Source: Paenibacillus sp. Root444D2
GTDB lineage: Bacteria > Bacillota > Bacilli > Paenibacillales > NBRC-103111
Assembly: GCF_001426375.1 (NCBI RefSeq)
Contig: NZ_LMEO01000013.1
Location: forward strand, 29,815 to 93,814
Direction of reading: 5' to 3'
DNA: 64,000 nt
Positions 54,353 through 63,853 of the stretch are shown one piece after another. The translations under genes were made by a program, and so were the position numbers. Below the pieces are notes generated by a model, which made no database searches, had not been told where the DNA came from, and worked only from the letters and a program-made list of their open reading frames with translations. How positions within the stretch are numbered: position 1 is the stretch's first letter; the number at the start of each line of letters is the position of its first letter.

Positions 54353-56956
54353 TTATTCGATTGTAATCCCATAATTTTTAGGTTCCCAGCCTACTTTAAA
54401 GCCTAATTTCTCTGAAATGAGTCGCAAAGGCACCATCGTCACATTATTCATGATTTTTGGAGACACTTCAGCGGTCACACGATCTCCGTTTACAAGCAGA
54501 TCAGCGTTATCAATCCACAGGTCAATTAGCTTGTCACCTCGCACGACGGTTACCTTCCGTTCTTTGTCATCCCACTTCACATTACCGCCTAATGCTTCTG
54601 TTACGAAACGAAGAGGAACCAACGTATTATCATTCACAATCGTCGGGGCCTGCTCCAATGTATATGATTTATCATTCAATGTCGCTTGTTTCTTATACAC
54701 ATTCAATTTTATCGTATTTTTCGGCAGAGCGGCTAGCTGTCCTTTGTAAATGAAAGAAATATCATCAATATTAATTTTCCCTTTTGAGGCCCTTTCATCC
54801 TGTCCATTCGCTGGATTAGCGACATAAACACTCTTGATCTTGATCGGGAATTTGAGGTCAGACACATCAGCCGTTACCTTGCGCCAGCCTGTCCAGTTCA
54901 TATTTTCAGTAAAACTTACGTAATTCAACTTACCGTTCGCATCAATGATTTCTGCACGCACCCAGTTAAAGCTTCCGTCACCGAGCACTTTGGCTGTAAT
55001 AAATTCCGGTTCTCCTTCAATCGGAGCACCATTCATCCCATTGAATCTAGCATAAGCTGCTTTCGTACCTGTTCCTTTTGTAAAATCATACGAGATTTCC
55101 AGACTCTGATTACCGCTAATTGGTACAATATTTACAGCTGAAACAACTTCTGCCGGGTACTTATCACCTGTTGTCATAACCGCAAATTTATCTAGATCAT
55201 ACCAAACCTTTTCCTGGCCAACAGGCAGGGTAACCATCGTGCTATAACCATCATATCTCGCAATAACCTGAGCAGCCTGAGAGCCCGAAGCGCTATCCAC
55301 ATGAAGAATACCGTCTTTCAAAGTCCCTTTAACCCCACTTAGCTCCCAGGACGCAGATGCCGCTGGCAATTCACGTGTTGCGCCACTCCTAGTCGTTACA
55401 GATATAGGCAGCTTGAAATCCCCACCTTCTGTAAGTGAAAAGGCTCCTGAGTTAAATTTCATCGAAGTAATCTGATCTCTTCCTACAACCTCGACATCCA
55501 TCGATGCTGAACCTTTGCCTGACTTGGCAATGATTTGGGTCTTACCTGGTAATGTCGCTGTATAAACATTATCTTTGAACGCTCCATTCGTCGTGGAACT
55601 ACTCCACTGTGGAACAATACCCTCTACAGAAATCGGATTATAATAGTCATCATAAGCTTTAAATTGATAAGTGCTGGATTCATTCATGAATAAAATATTT
55701 TGACCTTTTAAAATAAGTCCCTTCAAATCGCCCTTCGGTGCCGTCGAATACACACCCACACCATTTACAACGGAACGCTGATTGCCATTCTCTGTTTTAT
55801 TAACAAGCTTCGGATCAAAATCTCCGAGTGGTCTTGAAACCATCTGCGTCGATCCCCCGCCATCCAGGACCATCCCTCTCCAAACGCCAGCACTAATCAT
55901 AAACTGCTGAAGCTCCGGGAGCGTCATTCCTGCACTGCCTGCACTACGATCTGAAGTAATAATATAAGCTGTCTTCATATCCTTGGAGTAGCCTATTGCT
56001 GTTCGGGAACGTGGGCTGTAGCCACTGAAATCTCCAATATTACGTGTAAAATAACTCGGCTTCGCCTCATCCACTAGCAGTGTGCTGCCGCCAATCAGCA
56101 TTTTAAAATTCTTCCAATCATACGTCTTAGACGCATCATGCGGGACCATATCATATTTGGTAGTGATCTTATCTCCGACTTTGAGGTGATTTACGATAAA
56201 CTCCCTGGCTAGACCAGAGCCTCTGAGGATATAGCCATCTGCAGGAGCAACCATTTTAATATTCGTATCTACGGCAATTTCCTTAACTACATCATTCTGT
56301 ATGAGTGCTTCTGTTGGAACATGGGTTCCATCTACCGCACGCTGCGTTAAAGCCCAAGCATTCGTATAGAGGAAAAGTCCATCTGCGATCATCGCGACAT
56401 CATTGTCGTCCCAATAATACGTTTTGTTCACACCGCCAAGCTCAAAAGAAGTCCCATCCTTCGCCGTCACCCTGCCTTGAAAATCAAAAATATCAATAAT
56501 CGGTTGATTACTCTTCGTAATTGCAAAAGAATAAAGTCCAGATATTTTCGCCGGGGTCGCCATTACTTGACCATTCGTGATTTGCGCTCCTTCCGGAACA
56601 CCTTCCGCTTGTGTATTGAAGAAATCCCCATTCACACCTGCCACAGCACCAGTATCCTTCACCATCCCCAGAACACTCTGATTCTTTGTGAACTGATTCT
56701 TCGTTCCAGCCATTGCGTCTATCTTCACGTTCGGATTCGTCAAATCGACCTCTACCACATTGGCGTTCACCGAAACGTCCTTATTGCTCCTAGTTGTCGT
56801 CCAAATGTAATTCTTCATAATTGCACCAGATGTAATCGTCTCCTGCGAACTAAGTGTCAACGTCGGCCCTGCCGCGTTTACCGTAGTCCCCGCAACCAAT
56901 TGCCATACCAATGCGCAAGCCAGCGCACCCATTCCTACTTGCTTCTGTACCGTCAT
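54353..56956 (-). CDS. Secreted phosphodiester glycosidase (NAGPA/DUF2233) with C-terminal stalk domain
   Basis: The 867-residue product has a signal peptide (ALACALVWQLVAGTTVNAAG) and an N-terminal phosphodiester glycosidase domain at about residues 40-400: VKIDAMAGTKNQ, AGVNGDFFNTQAEGVPEGAQ, RTAIGYSKDMKTAYIITSD and the hallmark GMVLDGGGSTQMVSRPLGDF. Ig-like and carbohydrate-binding-like regions follow, and the last ~110 residues form a copper-amine-oxidase N-terminal-type stalk domain (PTIVNDNTLVPLRFVTEALG, GNVKWDDKERKVTV). Relatives uncap N-acetylglucosamine phosphodiesters or act on teichoic-type polymers; the substrate here is unknown. It stands alone downstream of a terminator. Confidence 0.88.
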   Translation of the reverse strand: MTVQKQVGMGALACALVWQLVAGTTVNAAGPTLTLSSQETITSGAIMKNYIWTTTRSNKDVSVNANVVEVDLTNPNVKIDAMAGTKNQFTKNQSVLGMVKDTGAVAGVNGDFFNTQAEGVPEGAQITNGQVMATPAKISGLYSFAITKSNQPIIDIFDFQGRVTAKDGTSFELGGVNKTYYWDDNDVAMIADGLFLYTNAWALTQRAVDGTHVPTEALIQNDVVKEIAVDTNIKMVAPADGYILRGSGLAREFIVNHLKVGDKITTKYDMVPHDASKTYDWKNFKMLIGGSTLLVDEAKPSYFTRNIGDFSGYSPRSRTAIGYSKDMKTAYIITSDRSAGSAGMTLPELQQFMISAGVWRGMVLDGGGSTQMVSRPLGDFDPKLVNKTENGNQRSVVNGVGVYSTAPKGDLKGLILKGQNILFMNESSTYQFKAYDDYYNPISVEGIVPQWSSSTTNGAFKDNVYTATLPGKTQIIAKSGKGSASMDVEVVGRDQITSMKFNSGAFSLTEGGDFKLPISVTTRSGATRELPAASASWELSGVKGTLKDGILHVDSASGSQAAQVIARYDGYSTMVTLPVGQEKVWYDLDKFAVMTTGDKYPAEVVSAVNIVPISGNQSLEISYDFTKGTGTKAAYARFNGMNGAPIEGEPEFITAKVLGDGSFNWVRAEIIDANGKLNYVSFTENMNWTGWRKVTADVSDLKFPIKIKSVYVANPANGQDERASKGKINIDDISFIYKGQLAALPKNTIKLNVYKKQATLNDKSYTLEQAPTIVNDNTLVPLRFVTEALGGNVKWDDKERKVTVVRGDKLIDLWIDNADLLVNGDRVTAEVSPKIMNNVTMVPLRLISEKLGFKVGWEPKNYGITIE

Positions 56957-57096
56957 GTTGCTTTTCCACTCTCCTCTTTCAGTCTAAGACTAGTATCTAT
57001 CTTTTCGGATATCTATTAGACTCTTAAACTAGTGAAAAAGTTACGATCTGAGAGAAGTTGTATTTATACGTCAAAAATATGGCGAAGAACAGCAAT

Positions 57097-57134
57097 AAAA
57101 AAGAGAGCACGACCCTATTCGGATCTGCTCTCTG
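57097..57134 (-). terminator. Terminator after the coiled-coil gene
   Basis: On minus AGAGAGCA pairs with TGCTCTCT around a 16-base loop, followed by TTTTT. Confidence 0.75.
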
Positions 57135-57157
57135 CTTGAGATGCATAAGCTATATAT

Positions 57158-57484
57158 TTACAAAATTCGTTTTATTTTAGCTTCTTGTTCAATGGACCGA
57201 GCCGATAGGAGCTCGATAATCCTATGCTGCTGCTCTTGAATGACTTCATTTCTCTTCACCGTTTCATTGGTCTCCAGAACAGCTTGCTTGATTTGAGCTT
57301 GTTCTAATTCCAATCTGTCTAATCGATTGTCGATACCATCTAATCGATTGTCGATACCATCTAATCGTCCGTCGATACTGCCTAGTCGATTGTCAATTCC
57401 ATCTAATCTCTCTATTACTGGTGATAATTCAGCCCTAAGTAACGCGGTTAGTGTTTCTTTCAATTCACTCTCCAACATCATCAC
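57158..57484 (-). CDS. Small coiled-coil protein with heptad-like repeats
   Basis: The 108-residue product has repeats of the form DGIDNRL at about residues 28-55 (LDGIDNRLGSIDGRLDGIDN, RLDGIDNRLDRLE), then a charged helix. The repeats are also seen in the DNA (TCGATTGTCGATACCATC twice). Such t-SNARE-like coiled coils occur in many small Firmicute proteins without known function. It has its own strong promoter with a SOS-box-like site and a terminator. ATG at 57484 follows CGGGAG. Confidence 0.75.
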   Translation of the reverse strand: MMMLESELKETLTALLRAELSPVIERLDGIDNRLGSIDGRLDGIDNRLDGIDNRLDRLELEQAQIKQAVLETNETVKRNEVIQEQQHRIIELLSARSIEQEAKIKRIL

Positions 57485-57561
57485 TCCCGATCCATTTACT
57501 TAATCTGTTTTACCAATATACCATAATAATTGACCCTCATGCATCTTCCGACTACATATAT

Positions 57562-57601
57562 ATTATACCATATAAAAAGGAAATATACAAACATTTGTTC
57601 T
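57562..57601 (-). promoter_or_regulatory. Sigma-A promoter with overlapping SOS-box-like site
   Basis: On minus -35 TTGTAT (57590-57585) and -10 TATAAT (57567-57562) are 17 bases apart. AGAACAAATGTTTG (57601-57588) overlaps the -35; it matches the SOS box GAAC-N4-GTTC except for one core base. It shares AGAACAAA with the site at uvrB. Confidence 0.6.
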
Positions 57602-57633
57602 TGTTTATTTGATTTCTAGTTATTACGAAATGC

Positions 57634-57662
57634 AAAAAAGTCGCCCAATAAGGACGACTTTC
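57634..57662 (-). terminator. Terminator of metK
   Basis: On minus AAGTCGtCC-ttatt-GGgCGACTT followed by a T6 run (partly in the stem), eight bases after the metK stop. Confidence 0.85.
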
Positions 57663-57669
57663 ATTAATT

Positions 57670-58875
57670 TTAAACCAATGCTTGTGTTTTCAAAGACTCA
57701 GCTTTATCTGTACGCTCCCAAGGAACATCCAGATCATTACGGCCGAAGTGACCATAAGCAGCTGTTTGACGGTAGATTGGACGACGCAGGTCAAGCTCTT
57801 TGATGATGCCCGCAGGACGAAGGTCGAAGTTAGAGTGGATCAGCTCAACGAGCTTCTCTTCACTTACTTTACCTGTACCAAAAGTATCAACAGCAATGGA
57901 CACTGGACGAGCCACACCAATTGCGTAAGCTAATTGAACTTCACATTTTTCAGCAAGTCCAGCTGCAACGATGTTTTTCGCAACATAACGCGCTGCATAA
58001 GCACCGGAACGGTCAACTTTTGTTGGATCCTTACCAGAGAACGCGCCGCCGCCGTGACGAGCGTAACCACCATAAGTATCAACGATGATTTTACGACCAG
58101 TCAAACCAGCATCCCCTTGAGGTCCGCCAATAACGAAACGGCCAGTCGGGTTAATGAAATAGTTTGTGTTTGCATCCAACAAGTGAGCTGGAACAATTGG
58201 GTTAATGACATGTTCTTTAATATCTTTTTGGATTTGCTCCAAAGTTACTTCTTCACCATGCTGTGTGGATACAACAATCGCATCAACACGTACTGGTTTA
58301 TCATCTACATACTCAACCGTTACTTGAGTTTTACCATCAGGACGCAGGTATGGAAGAGTTCCATTTTTGCGAACTTCAGTCAAACGACGAGCCAATTGGT
58401 GAGAAATCGAGATTGGAAGAGGCATAAGCTCAGGCGTCTCGTTAACCGCGAATCCGAACATCAGACCTTGGTCACCAGCACCGATTGCTTCAATTTCCTC
58501 ATCAGACATCGAACCTTCTCTTGCTTCAAGGGCTCTGTTAACACCTTGTGCAATGTCAGGAGATTGTTCATTCAAAGAAACGAGAACTGCACAAGTTTGG
58601 GAGTCAAAACCATACTTTGCACGCGTGTAACCAATTTCCTTAATTGTTTGTCTAGCGATCGCTTGAATATCAACATATTCAGAGCTTGAAGTAATCTCAC
58701 CGATTACCAAAACCAAACCAGTTGCTACAGATACCTCACATGCTACACGAGCATTCGGATCATTGGCAAGAAATGCATCCAATACCGAGTCAGAAATTTG
58801 GTCACAAATTTTATCCGGATGACCTTCTGTTACGGATTCGGATGTAAATAAACGACGTCCACGTACTTGCGCCAT
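57670..58875 (-). CDS. metK: S-adenosylmethionine synthetase
   Basis: MetK makes SAM from methionine and ATP. The 401-residue product has [30 protein letters not shown] and [19 protein letters not shown], and is complete. Of two ATGs, the inner one (58875) is favoured, as AGGAGG abuts the outer one and is nine bases from the inner one. The leader is long and holds possible stems, but no S-box (SAM-I) sequence was found, which is worth note since metK in Bacillus is S-box controlled. Confidence 0.97.
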   Translation of the reverse strand: MAQVRGRRLFTSESVTEGHPDKICDQISDSVLDAFLANDPNARVACEVSVATGLVLVIGEITSSSEYVDIQAIARQTIKEIGYTRAKYGFDSQTCAVLVSLNEQSPDIAQGVNRALEAREGSMSDEEIEAIGAGDQGLMFGFAVNETPELMPLPISISHQLARRLTEVRKNGTLPYLRPDGKTQVTVEYVDDKPVRVDAIVVSTQHGEEVTLEQIQKDIKEHVINPIVPAHLLDANTNYFINPTGRFVIGGPQGDAGLTGRKIIVDTYGGYARHGGGAFSGKDPTKVDRSGAYAARYVAKNIVAAGLAEKCEVQLAYAIGVARPVSIAVDTFGTGKVSEEKLVELIHSNFDLRPAGIIKELDLRRPIYRQTAAYGHFGRNDLDVPWERTDKAESLKTQALV

Positions 58876-58937
58876 ATCATTCATCCTCCTAATATCATTT
58901 AGTATGTTTGAAAAGCTTCTACACGATGCCTCTATAT

Positions 58938-59035
58938 GAAAAAAAAGTGGGCCCGGCTTTAGCGGCAGCTTTTCACGCCAAACGGAATCCCTCTTTTGCG
59001 CTCAAGCGCTGACAAGATCCTTGAATTCCGCAATG
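58938..59035 (-). other. Structured, unassigned leader upstream of metK
   Basis: On minus a CGGAAT/ATTCCG stem encloses a GCGCT-tg-AGCGC hairpin. Next comes a GC-rich stretch (GCTGCCGCTAAAGCCGGGCC) running into a T8 tract at 58946-58939, about 65 bases before the start codon. The layout resembles a transcription attenuator, but I recognise no riboswitch class and could not draw one clean terminator stem. Confidence 0.4.
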
Positions 59036-59080
59036 GTAAAAAATAAAATACAAACAGTAATTCATGAATAAAGACAACAA

Positions 59081-59113
59081 AAAAATGAACCTTTCCCGAT
59101 TGGAAAAGGTTAA
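59081..59113 (-). terminator. Terminator of the SASP gene
   Basis: On minus AACCTTTtCC-aatc-GGgAAAGGTT is followed by CATTTTTTTG. Confidence 0.75.
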
Positions 59114-59208
59114 ATTAAATATTGACCTTCAATTAGTTATCTTACGTCATTTGTCGTCTAGTGTCAATGCAGCAAACCGTGAAGAAATTATGAATAATTC
59201 CTCAAAAT

Positions 59209-59481
59209 TTATAAAGAAAATAGCGCTTCTTCTGCCCTCTGAATCAGTCTTTTAGTAATCGTTCCTCCTACTGCCCCAGCATCTCTCGATGAAATATGTC
59301 CCCAGTAGTCTTCTTTCATTGAAGAAGAAGGAATCGAACCCAATTCCGTAGCAAACTCTGTATCCGCATGAAGCGACATTTGCTTACCAACAGGCAAACC
59401 TAATTCAGCAGCAATTTCATACTTTAAAATATCTAATGCTTTTTTTGATTCAGGAACCACTTTATTATTGTTTCTAGCCAT
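59209..59481 (-). CDS. Alpha/beta-type small acid-soluble spore protein
   Basis: SASPs coat spore DNA and are eaten on germination. The 90-residue product has the family text ALDILKYEIAAELGLPVG, the germination-protease site TEFATELG, and the second DNA-binding motif GHISSRDAGAVGGTITKRLI with QRAEEAL. ATG at 59481 follows AAGGAGG. A CATACTA, a perfect sigma-G -10, lies about 75 bases upstream (59563-59557 on minus), but no good -35 is seen. It shows that the host makes endospores. Confidence 0.95.
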   Translation of the reverse strand: MARNNNKVVPESKKALDILKYEIAAELGLPVGKQMSLHADTEFATELGSIPSSSMKEDYWGHISSRDAGAVGGTITKRLIQRAEEALFSL

Positions 59482-59674
59482 AACAAACGCCTCCTTAGAG
59501 TTTTTGTTGTGATTACGACACTCCATAAGCTATTGCCGATGATGTGAGTACACCACTAGTATGGCTAGATTCCTGAAGTCGAACCGCATAAGAACTTGTC
59601 AGATTGGGTAAAATTATGGAGAAGACTTATATTGAAATACATGCAGTATTTAGCATAGCATTACACAAAAAAAT

Positions 59675-60220
59675 TTATTGAGCAGCCTTATTTCCGTCGG
59701 CATTCAGCAATAAATAGCTTCCTCGTACCATGACAAAGATGTCCGCCGTATTCTTCGGCGACGGCTTAATACCGCGGCCTTCGGCCGGGAAGATCAAAAG
59801 ATGATTCAGCGCGACTTCTGTCCCCGCTGGCAGATCCTTGCCTCCCGTTACATCCGGGATGCCATTTTCATCGTTGCTCACGGCTAGTACTTTGCCTGTT
59901 CGCACGATAAACTCGGCGCCAGCACCGGCGTAAAGCGTTTGTCCATTTTGCAATTGGACAACCTTCATTGTCGCTGGCGTGGAAGAGCCCGCGCCTCCGT
60001 TGCTCCCGCTAGGCTGGCCTGCGCCAGCATTAGCCGCGATCGCGGAGGCGACAAGCTCCTTCACCTTTGCTTCGCTTAAGGTGTTCTGATCGAAATAGCT
60101 CTTTGTGATCACCGGGTCGGTCGCGGAGCCAGGAGCTGGGGCTTCGGCTTGGGAGGAAGAGATTACTATGGAAAACAAAAATATCGACAATGACACAAGC
60201 TTAATTATGCTTCTAGCCAA
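59675..60220 (-). CDS. Small secreted protein of unknown function beside the S-layer gene
   Basis: The 181-residue product has a signal peptide (KLVSLSIFLFSIVISSSQAE), a short helix (NTLSEAKVKELVASAIAANA), a low-complexity Gly/Ser/Pro stretch at about residues 67-82, and a C-terminal beta-rich domain (MKVVQLQNGQTLYAGAGAEF, VRTGKVLAVSNDENGIPDVT, VALNHLLIFPAEGRGIK, DIFVMVRGSYLLLN). I do not recognise the family by name. Start is TTG at 60220 after CGGAGATG. It lies downstream of the S-layer gene, past a terminator. A surface role is only suggested by context. Confidence 0.75.
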   Translation of the reverse strand: MARSIIKLVSLSIFLFSIVISSSQAEAPAPGSATDPVITKSYFDQNTLSEAKVKELVASAIAANAGAGQPSGSNGGAGSSTPATMKVVQLQNGQTLYAGAGAEFIVRTGKVLAVSNDENGIPDVTGGKDLPAGTEVALNHLLIFPAEGRGIKPSPKNTADIFVMVRGSYLLLNADGNKAAQ

Positions 60221-60249
60221 ATTATCATCTCCGTTTGAGGTTAGTGAAT

Positions 60250-60276
60250 AAAAAAAGACCCCGAAGGGTCTCTCTT
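60250..60276 (-). terminator. Terminator of the S-layer gene
   Basis: On minus AGACCC-ttcg-GGGTCT followed by a T7 run, about 12 bases after the stop. Confidence 0.9.
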
Positions 60277-60287
60277 TAATTTAGAGA

Positions 60288-63200
60288 TTAAGGATTTACT
60301 TTTACAAGTGTGGAAGCAGATACACCTGATGGAGCGATTGCTTTGATAACAAACTCAGTAACACCGGCATCGATTGTTACGTTATTACCTGTCAATGTCA
60401 CTTTAGCGTTTGTAGCCCCGTGAACATCAGAAACTACATATTGAACACCAAGCAAAGCATTGTATCTAGTAATGTAGTCAACCCAACCAGTAGTTGGAGC
60501 TGTATAGAATGGTGCTCCTACTCCTGTCTCAAGTTTGTACTCAATACCATAGTTATCAACAACTTTAATTCCATTCATCAATTCAGATGCTCTATAAGTA
60601 GCACTTGTTGTAAGTGAAACCTCTTTATTAGCATCCGCAGTAATAGTCTTAACAGTAACAGCATCAGATTTAACATTGATTGGCATTGTTGCATCTTGCA
60701 GGTTACCGTCTTCTTTCTTGAAGACAACAGTTACATTCGTAGTACCTGCTTTGTTACCAATAATCCAAGCGTTATTAGCATCGTAAACGGCTTTTGCTAC
60801 AGTTCCGTCAGCTGTAGATGCGCTAACTATTCGATCTCCAGGAATTACTACTGTATCTCCGGATTTGTCTTTTGCCGTTACAGCAATTTTACGTGCAAGT
60901 TTGCTATGCTTAGCAAAAATGCCATTTGCAGCATCAGCAACATTATCACCATTAGTGTCAACATCATTAACATTTGTTAATTGCTTATCATCAGCAATAA
61001 CAAGCGCGCTGTCAATTGCAGCAAAGGAATCAGCCAATGCGTTCACGCTGTAAGTCAAGTCGTTTTTAACAATTTCCAACGTATTATCTACAGTTTTAAT
61101 TACAACTGGAGTTGTTTTAGTATTATCAATCAACTCAACTTTAACTTTTCCTTTAGCTCCCACAGCAGCACTCGCTTGACCAAGCAAATAAAGTTCTTTG
61201 CTGTTAAAGTCTCCGAGTTGTGTTGCGTCGAACACAAACACTTTATCTTCTCCAGCTGCAGGTGTACCTGCACGTCCAGGAACAGCAGGAGTAGCTGATG
61301 GATTCGGTACCCATACGCCATCATTATTAGTGCTGAATGCTGCATATGTGTTACCCGTAACAGTGACTTTCAAAGTGTATGCACTAGCTGCAACTTTTGA
61401 AGTATTAACACTACCAAGTTTTTCACCGTGTTGGTCTTTTACATACCACTTGATTGTTGATTTACCACCAGCAATACCTTTAATTGCAGGAGCAGAACCG
61501 TCAAGTACGATTGTTTCTGGTTTACGAGCATCTTGTACAGTGAAGCTTTGTTGTACATTTTGTTGAATGTTAGCATTGAAGATACCTGCGTTAACAAACA
61601 CAACACCTTTACTTCCGGAATCAATCGTGCTCAATTTGATTTGACCTTTGTGTTCACCAGACTGTACGATTGCATCGTTACCATTACCAAGAAGTCCTGT
61701 AGGAATAGATGCGCCTGAAACAGAAATCGAGAATCTTTTTGCAGCTGCGTTATCAGCAATATCTTGAGCAGTCAACTTGTTGCCTTGAGCATCATAAGCC
61801 ACGATAGTGATGTATTTATCTACATCTCCTGTAGCAAGTACACCAGTGAAAGAACCAAATTCAACTTTTGTAGCAACTGTTGAAGACTGTGTTTTAAGTG
61901 CTACTGTAGCACTAGCAGAACCAACATAAACATTAGCTGTATAGTCGGCATCTTTATCAACATTCTTCACAAGCTTGAATTTAAGCTTGTCATAAGTACT
62001 AGCAGCTTCATCTAAAACTAAAGCATCAAAAGTGTATGGAGTGAATACTGTAGTTGCTTTAACACGATCTGCGGCTAAGGAATCCTCAGCAATTACATCA
62101 CCATATTGGTCATAGCGAGTAACTAAAACTTCAGCAACATCGCCCTCTTTAGTGAGCGCTGTTTTAGTAGCAGGGTATTTAGCAGCTCCAAGCTCAACTT
62201 TTGTTACATATGGCTCAGTTCCCACTTTGAAAGTCTTTTGTACGGATACAGAAGAGTTAGTAAGGAAGACGTTTACTGGAATAACATCAAGTTCTGATTG
62301 ATATTCAGTAGCAGGTGAAGATCCTGGCTTAATTTTAGTGTTAAGTGTCAACTCAAGAAGACCTGTATCGTCGTTTCTCTTAACATTTTCAGAAGCACCA
62401 CCAACATAAGCTGTGTAGTTACCGCCAGTTAGGGAAGCATTCTCACCGTATTGGTTTTCTGCTTTAATTTTAACAATCACTTTAATAGATTTTGCAATTT
62501 TGTCACTTGCGTTAACAAAGCTAAGTTTAGTAACTTTTTCGTTTTCAGCTGTGAAAGTTGCTGTTGTTTTGTCAACGCCTGCTGCATCAAGACCGGAAAG
62601 AGTTGCTGTGTAAGTACCTTCGCTGATTTTAACGTCAGTCAAAGTTAATACTGCGGATTTCTTGTCATCGGACCATTTTGCAGTAGTTGCGATTGATTGT
62701 GTACCTTTAGTCAAAGCTACAACTGCTTTAGTTGTATCCACTGGTTTGTTGAAAGAAACTGTTACTGCTTGAACGCCAGTTGCTTTAGCTTCGGAAAGGG
62801 ATACTTTACCTGGGGATACGTATTGAGCTTTCGCTTCATAAGCACCAGTCAGGAGAAGGTCGCGAGTTGCGTTACCTTGACCACCGAATTTACCATCAGC
62901 GCCAGCAGGAAGAAGTTTCAATTCAAGAGCCAATGCTACATAGCCTTGTGCCCAGCCAGAAACAGTTGTATCTGTACCTGTTTTTGCTTTTGCTTCAGCA
63001 TCTTTACCTAGTACGCGAACCAAGAAAGTTGCAAGTTGTTCTTTTGTTACTTTACCAGCTGGGTTGTATTGACCTTCAGCATACCCGTCAGTGATACCAG
63101 CAGTTTTCAAAGCTTCGATGAAAGGAAGTGCGTAGCCGTTAGCTGCGTCATCAACTTTAACATCGGAGAAGCTGGAAGTTTTAAGATCTTTGTTTACGTC

Positions 63201-63446
63201 AATACCAGTGATCAAAGCTGCAACTTTTGCGAATTGAGCACGGTTCATTTCGTCTTTAAGACCAAATGTAGTTTCGCTCACTCCATCAAAAATACCTGCG
63301 CTGATCAATGCATCGAATTTCGCTTTAGTAGCTGCGTCAAGATCTTTAAGATCTGTGAAGTCAGCGGATGTTTTACCGAATGCTACGGAAGAAAACATGG
63401 ATAATGCCATTGCTGTGGAAAGAATTACTGATAAACTTTTTTTCAT
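60288..63446 (-). CDS. S-layer protein with N-terminal SLH domains
   Basis: The 1052-residue product has a signal peptide (MKKSLSVILSTAMALSMFSS) and SLH-type segments in the first ~220 residues (KFDALISAGIFDGVSETTFG, MNRAQFAKVAALITG; FIEALKTAGITDGYAEGQYN, VTKEQLATFLVRVLG; and a weaker third, GYVALALELKLLPAGADGKF). The rest is a chain of beta-rich Ig-like domains rich in T, V, A and K. SLH domains bind pyruvylated wall polymer. It ends TEFVIKAIAPSGVSASTLVK, close to the end of the partial gene upstream. ATG at 63446 has AAGGAGGAG; a second in-frame ATG 27 codons upstream also has a strong site. Few Cys, high Lys, as usual for S-layers. Confidence 0.92.
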   Translation of the reverse strand: MKKSLSVILSTAMALSMFSSVAFGKTSADFTDLKDLDAATKAKFDALISAGIFDGVSETTFGLKDEMNRAQFAKVAALITGIDVNKDLKTSSFSDVKVDDAANGYALPFIEALKTAGITDGYAEGQYNPAGKVTKEQLATFLVRVLGKDAEAKAKTGTDTTVSGWAQGYVALALELKLLPAGADGKFGGQGNATRDLLLTGAYEAKAQYVSPGKVSLSEAKATGVQAVTVSFNKPVDTTKAVVALTKGTQSIATTAKWSDDKKSAVLTLTDVKISEGTYTATLSGLDAAGVDKTTATFTAENEKVTKLSFVNASDKIAKSIKVIVKIKAENQYGENASLTGGNYTAYVGGASENVKRNDDTGLLELTLNTKIKPGSSPATEYQSELDVIPVNVFLTNSSVSVQKTFKVGTEPYVTKVELGAAKYPATKTALTKEGDVAEVLVTRYDQYGDVIAEDSLAADRVKATTVFTPYTFDALVLDEAASTYDKLKFKLVKNVDKDADYTANVYVGSASATVALKTQSSTVATKVEFGSFTGVLATGDVDKYITIVAYDAQGNKLTAQDIADNAAAKRFSISVSGASIPTGLLGNGNDAIVQSGEHKGQIKLSTIDSGSKGVVFVNAGIFNANIQQNVQQSFTVQDARKPETIVLDGSAPAIKGIAGGKSTIKWYVKDQHGEKLGSVNTSKVAASAYTLKVTVTGNTYAAFSTNNDGVWVPNPSATPAVPGRAGTPAAGEDKVFVFDATQLGDFNSKELYLLGQASAAVGAKGKVKVELIDNTKTTPVVIKTVDNTLEIVKNDLTYSVNALADSFAAIDSALVIADDKQLTNVNDVDTNGDNVADAANGIFAKHSKLARKIAVTAKDKSGDTVVIPGDRIVSASTADGTVAKAVYDANNAWIIGNKAGTTNVTVVFKKEDGNLQDATMPINVKSDAVTVKTITADANKEVSLTTSATYRASELMNGIKVVDNYGIEYKLETGVGAPFYTAPTTGWVDYITRYNALLGVQYVVSDVHGATNAKVTLTGNNVTIDAGVTEFVIKAIAPSGVSASTLVKVNP

Positions 63447-63527
63447 AACCTTTTTTTCTCCTCCTTGAATATCTTTGGTTTTATTTTTTAGGTTGAATCT
63501 AACAATATTTGAGCTCGATTTACTCAT
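63444..63527 (-). promoter_or_regulatory. Tandem in-frame translation starts of the S-layer gene
   Basis: ATG at 63527 has AAAGGGGGTGA upstream; ATG at 63446, in frame and 27 codons later, has CAAGGAGGAG. The first would add MSKSSSNIVRFNLKNKTKDI and seven more residues before the signal peptide. The layout resembles the dual starts described for Brevibacillus wall-protein genes. Confidence 0.6.
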
Positions 63528-63649
63528 TGTTTGGTTCACCCCCTTTCCAGAGTTAGAGCATAATATAACTAAGTTCGCGTGCAGCTCTAGTGGCTGCATT
63601 GGAAACTAGTAAACTTAAAGTAGGAAAATAGACACCCACACCAATTTAC

Positions 63650-63678
63650 ATTATACATTGGTCGAATAGCGTCGTAAA
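63650..63678 (-). promoter_or_regulatory. Sigma-A promoter of the S-layer gene
   Basis: On minus -35 TTTACG and -10 TATAAT with a 17-base spacer, about 120 bases before the first ATG. The rest of the 63447-63807 gap is A/T-rich leader. Confidence 0.6.
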
Positions 63679-63807
63679 GAATTATTTTAACAATTACTTG
63701 TAACTGAAGCACAAACTTCTTATTGTGTACTTGTTTTCAAAGTATTAAACGCATAGAAAAATAAAAAGTTGCGGAATTCGAAAAAAGTTTTTAAAAAGTT
63801 TTTTATT

Positions 63808-63846
63808 GAAAATAAAAAGAGACCCCTAAGGGCCTCTTTTTATTTC
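63808..63846. terminator. Terminator after the partial S-layer paralogue
   Basis: AAAAAGAG and CC pair with GG and CTCTTTTT around a short loop, just after the stop at 63854, with T runs on both strands. Confidence 0.85.
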
Positions 63847-63853
63847 ATACATA

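Noticed and set aside
58885..59060. SAM-I riboswitch before metK
   Set aside because: No S-box core sequence could be found on the metK strand, although structure is likely.
59064..59255. 63-residue frame on plus opposite the metK-SASP gap
   Set aside because: It overlaps the SASP terminator and gene end in antisense, with no ribosome site.
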